A stretch of 16,840 bases of DNA, taken from contig JALNXH010000038.1 in NCBI GenBank assembly GCA_023230455.1, positions 1 to 16,840 of the forward strand, written 5' to 3'. Shown here in pieces: positions 14,590-16,840 of this stretch; within the stretch, counting starts at the first letter, position 1; the number at the start of each line of letters is the position of its first letter. Source of the DNA: Rhodocyclaceae bacterium. Its GTDB lineage: Bacteria; Pseudomonadota; Gammaproteobacteria; Burkholderiales; Rhodocyclaceae. Position numbers and translations under genes: made by a program. The notes beneath the pieces were generated by a model. It did no database searches and was not told the origin of the DNA. It saw nothing but the letters and a program-made list of their open reading frames with translations.

Positions 14590-15384
14590 ATGACCACACT
14601 CCAGCGCACCCGACACGCCCTAAAAGGATTCTCCCTGACCGAAATGGCAGTCGTACTGGTCATCGTCGCCCTGTTGATCGGCGGCTTGATCATTCCGTTC
14701 GGTATGCAGCAGGACCTGCGGGCCGAACGGGAAACCCAGATCCAACTCACCGAAATCAAGGAAGCCCTGCTCGGTTTTGCCGCCGCCAGCGGCCGGCTGC
14801 CCTGTCCCGCAACCACCACCAGCGTCGGACAGGAATCGACCACCAGCACATCGCCGACCGTCGTTTGCACGTCCGCTTACGGCTATCTTCCAGCCGCCGC
14901 GCTGGGCATCTCGAACATAAATTCCAGCGGCCTTACGCTCGATGGCTGGCACCAGCCGATCCGCTATGCCGTTATCTCCAAAACGATCAACGGACAAGGC
15001 GAGGTCTTCACCACCGCAGGCGGGATCAAGGCCGCCACGATGACCAATGTAGCGAATACAACGCCTCTGTTCAGCATCTGTACAGGCAGTACGGCTATCA
15101 CCAGTCCGGGCACCGGCAGCGCCGCCTGTACCACCGCAGGCAAGCTGACCGACCGGGCCGTTGCCGTGATCTGGTCCACGGGAAAGAACACCGAAACCGG
15201 CGGTACCGATGCCGACGAATCGCAAAACCCCAATCCGGCAACCACGGTCACCGCGGACCCGGCATTCGTCTATCATGAGCCAGCACCTGACACGGCCAGC
15301 GGCGGCGAATTCGACGACCAGGTCGTCTGGATCGCCACCAATGTCCTTTTCAACCGCATGATCGCCGCCGGCCAGCTACCTTGA
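14590..15384 (+). CDS. Minor pilin / pseudopilin (type IV prepilin, N-methylation motif)
   Basis: The protein has 264 residues. The leader ends K12-G13 and is followed by F14-S-L-T-E18, a textbook prepilin peptidase site with Glu at mature position 5, then a hydrophobic helix to about residue 37. The rest aligns by eye with the N-terminal part of the upstream lectin pilin: KEALLxF/YA, LPCP or LICP, GYLP or GLLP with LG, a RYAV or WYAV strand, and a closing DDQVVW-type segment before an amphipathic end. Several Cys pairs suggest disulfides in the exported domain. It probably joins the lectin pilin in a tip or initiation complex. It starts 10 bases after the previous stop with no clear Shine-Dalgarno. 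Confidence 0.85.
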   Translation: MTTLQRTRHALKGFSLTEMAVVLVIVALLIGGLIIPFGMQQDLRAERETQIQLTEIKEALLGFAAASGRLPCPATTTSVGQESTTSTSPTVVCTSAYGYLPAAALGISNINSSGLTLDGWHQPIRYAVISKTINGQGEVFTTAGGIKAATMTNVANTTPLFSICTGSTAITSPGTGSAACTTAGKLTDRAVAVIWSTGKNTETGGTDADESQNPNPATTVTADPAFVYHEPAPDTASGGEFDDQVVWIATNVLFNRMIAAGQLP

Positions 15385-15438
15385 CCCTGCGCCCCGCTTC
15401 CTGAGAAACTCCGACCCAATCCGTTTCTTCTCCACCCC

Positions 15439-16722
15439 ATGACCACGGACACCCAAGCCGCGAACCACCCCGGATTCATCGACCGGTTGCGCAGCGCCGG
15501 CATCGAACCCGGCGACGGCGAGCAGTTGCGGCTTGCCAAGTCGCTGCTGGTGTTTGCCACCGGACTGGTCAGCACGATGTCGATGCTCTGGCTAGCCATC
15601 TATTGGCTGCTCGGGCCACGGCTGTCGTCGACCTATCCGTTCGCTTTCGAATTGCTGCTGGCCGGCAACCTGCTGCTCTACATCAAGACGCGCAATTTCG
15701 ATTTTTTTCGCGTCACCCAGATTGGGCTGTTTCTCTTCGTGCCCTTTGCAGTGCAGTGGAGCATAGGCAATTTCATTTCCGCCAGCGGCGTCATCCTCTG
15801 GGGCCTGCTGGCGCCGGTCGGTGCGCTGATCATCTTCGGCATCGGCGGTTCGATGGCGTGGTTCCTCGCCTGGATTTTCCTGACGGCGCTCTCCGGTGCA
15901 TTCGACTATTACCTAGCAGACATGCTGCCGAAGCAGGTGGTACCGATACGAACCAGCGTGGTCTTTTTCGCACTCAACTTCATCGCTGTGTCGAGCCTGA
16001 TCTACATCCTGTTGCGGCATGCGATCGGCGAACAGAACAAGATCAAGCAAAAGCTCGTAGAAGCCCATTCCCAGCTTCAGGTGGAACAGGAAAGGGCAGA
16101 GCGTCTGCTACTCAACATTCTTCCCGCACCGGTGGCCCGTCGCCTGAAGGATTCGGATCAAACCATCGCAGACGGCTTTGCCGATGCGACGGTGATGTTC
16201 GCCGACATCGTCAACTTCACCCAAGTCGCAGCCGGAATGTCGCCTTCCCAAGTGTTTGCCATGCTCAACCGGATTTTTTCCGCGTTCGACGATCTGGCGG
16301 AAAAATTCGGCCTGGAAAAGATCAAGACCATCGGCGACGCCTACATGGTCGCCGGCGGCATCAACGAGGGCGACCAGGAATACTCGGCCGGCATCGCCGA
16401 TATGGCGCTGGCGATGCGGGATTTGTTGGCGCAGGATTTCTCGATCAACTCGTCGCACCTACAGGTGCGCATCGGTATCGGCACCGGCCCGGTCGTGGCG
16501 GGCGTGGTAGGGAAAAAGAAATTCATCTATGACCTGTGGGGCGATACGGTCAATATCGCCAGCCGCATCACCGCGGAGGGCGTTCCCGGCATGATTCAAT
16601 GCGACGTCACCACCTTCCGCCGGCTCAAGGACCACTTCCAGTTCCACGAGCCGCAAACCATCTACCTCAAGGGCAAAGGTGAAATGGTGGTGTACCGGCT
16701 GGTCGGCCGTTTGCCGAACTAG
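15439..16722 (+). CDS. Membrane-anchored class III adenylate cyclase
   Basis: The protein has 427 residues. The N-terminal half (about 34-200) is hydrophobic, with five or six TM segments, for example LLVFATGLVSTMSMLWLAIY and a stretch near 175-195. A short coiled coil follows (about 203-235), leading to the catalytic domain through LLLNILPAPVARRLK. Metal-binding D256 (FADIVNFT) and D300 (KTIGDAYM) are present. K296 and D365 (YDLWGDTVN) are the adenine-selecting pair, so the product should be cAMP rather than cGMP. Transition-state residues N372 and R376 are also present. The enzyme therefore looks active. A 54-base gap from the minor pilin has no visible promoter or terminator, so it may be the last gene of the operon. 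Its stop TAG overlaps the convergent transposase stop by two bases. Confidence 0.92.
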   Translation: MTTDTQAANHPGFIDRLRSAGIEPGDGEQLRLAKSLLVFATGLVSTMSMLWLAIYWLLGPRLSSTYPFAFELLLAGNLLLYIKTRNFDFFRVTQIGLFLFVPFAVQWSIGNFISASGVILWGLLAPVGALIIFGIGGSMAWFLAWIFLTALSGAFDYYLADMLPKQVVPIRTSVVFFALNFIAVSSLIYILLRHAIGEQNKIKQKLVEAHSQLQVEQERAERLLLNILPAPVARRLKDSDQTIADGFADATVMFADIVNFTQVAAGMSPSQVFAMLNRIFSAFDDLAEKFGLEKIKTIGDAYMVAGGINEGDQEYSAGIADMALAMRDLLAQDFSINSSHLQVRIGIGTGPVVAGVVGKKKFIYDLWGDTVNIASRITAEGVPGMIQCDVTTFRRLKDHFQFHEPQTIYLKGKGEMVVYRLVGRLPN

Positions 16723-16840
16723 TGCAGTGTTTCATTCTGTTTGGAACTTAAGCGGCTATTGGCGCGGATGACCTTCTGCAGGATGTCGCGAGCGCTCTTG
16801 GTCCAGATGAACGGCTTGGGTTTGGTGTTGTGGTGCTCGA
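16719..16840 (-). mobile_element. IS630-family transposase, C-terminal end (runs off right edge)
   Basis: Reverse-strand reading into the window from its right edge gives 39 residues and a TAG stop (16721-16719). The sequence contains the HHNTKPKPFIWTKSARDIL motif, close to the C-terminal (H)N.KPF.WT..A..IL pattern of IS630-type DDE transposases. Only the C-terminus is visible, so the catalytic DDE residues and the other end of the element lie beyond 16840. The element end must lie near 16720, because the cyclase reading frame is intact up to its stop. IS630 elements insert at TA, and a TA is present at 16720-16721. Confidence 0.75.

Noticed and set aside
15439..16722. Guanylate cyclase assignment
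   Set aside because: Guanylate cyclases have Glu and Cys at the purine-selecting positions. Here they are Lys296 and Asp365, the adenylate pattern.
1..16840. CRISPR arrays, tRNA or rRNA genes
   Set aside because: No regularly spaced repeats and no cloverleaf or rRNA-like stretches were seen in any gap.

Overview
The window reads as betaproteobacterial chromosome (inferred from gene content, about 60% G+C by eye, and the style of the pilus genes; a Rhodocyclales-type host is plausible but unproven). It is dominated by one co-directional block on the + strand (about 710-16722) encoding a type IV pilus / type II secretion-like machine of the MSHA kind.

Layout. Left edge (1-187, - strand): the first 62 residues of a molybdopterin oxidoreductase running off the window. 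188-709: a divergent intergenic region, with an A+T-rich stretch at about 421-600. 710-2182: a sigma-54-dependent NtrC-type response regulator (REC, AAA+ with GAFTGA, Fis HTH). 2188-3567: an MshM/ExeA-type AAA+ ATPase fused through a membrane segment to a DamX-like SPOR domain. 3568-3693: a gap holding an inverted repeat and a possible sigma-70 promoter. 3694-5511: an MshL-type lipoprotein secretin. 5508-6827: an MshN-like membrane TPR protein. 6868-8574: an MshE-type assembly ATPase with an N-terminal MshEN (c-di-GMP-binding type) module. 8586-9788: an MshG/GspF inner-membrane platform protein. 9797-11323 and 11326-11928: inner-membrane alignment proteins (PilM-PilN/GspL-like and PilO/GspM/MshJ-like). 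11925-12356: a small exported MshK/GspB-like protein. 12369-14579: a 736-residue prepilin-like protein whose C-terminal half looks like an L-type lectin. 14590-15384: a shorter minor pilin paralogous to the N-terminal part of the lectin pilin. 15439-16722: a membrane-anchored class III adenylate cyclase. Right edge (16719-16840, - strand): the C-terminus of an IS630-family transposase, convergent with the cyclase.

How it fits together (inference). The assembly ATPase and GspF-like protein would drive pilin polymerisation. The PilM/N/O/P-like set would couple the inner membrane to the secretin. The AAA+-SPOR protein would deal with peptidoglycan. The two minor pilins would form or prime a tip carrying a carbohydrate-binding lectin. 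Control could come from three layers: the sigma-54 response regulator, c-di-GMP through the MshEN module, and cAMP from the cyclase. No recognisable major pilin, prepilin peptidase, retraction ATPase or sensor kinase lies in the window, so these must be elsewhere or the machine is not a classical long pilus. The lectin-tipped pilin is the most unusual element.
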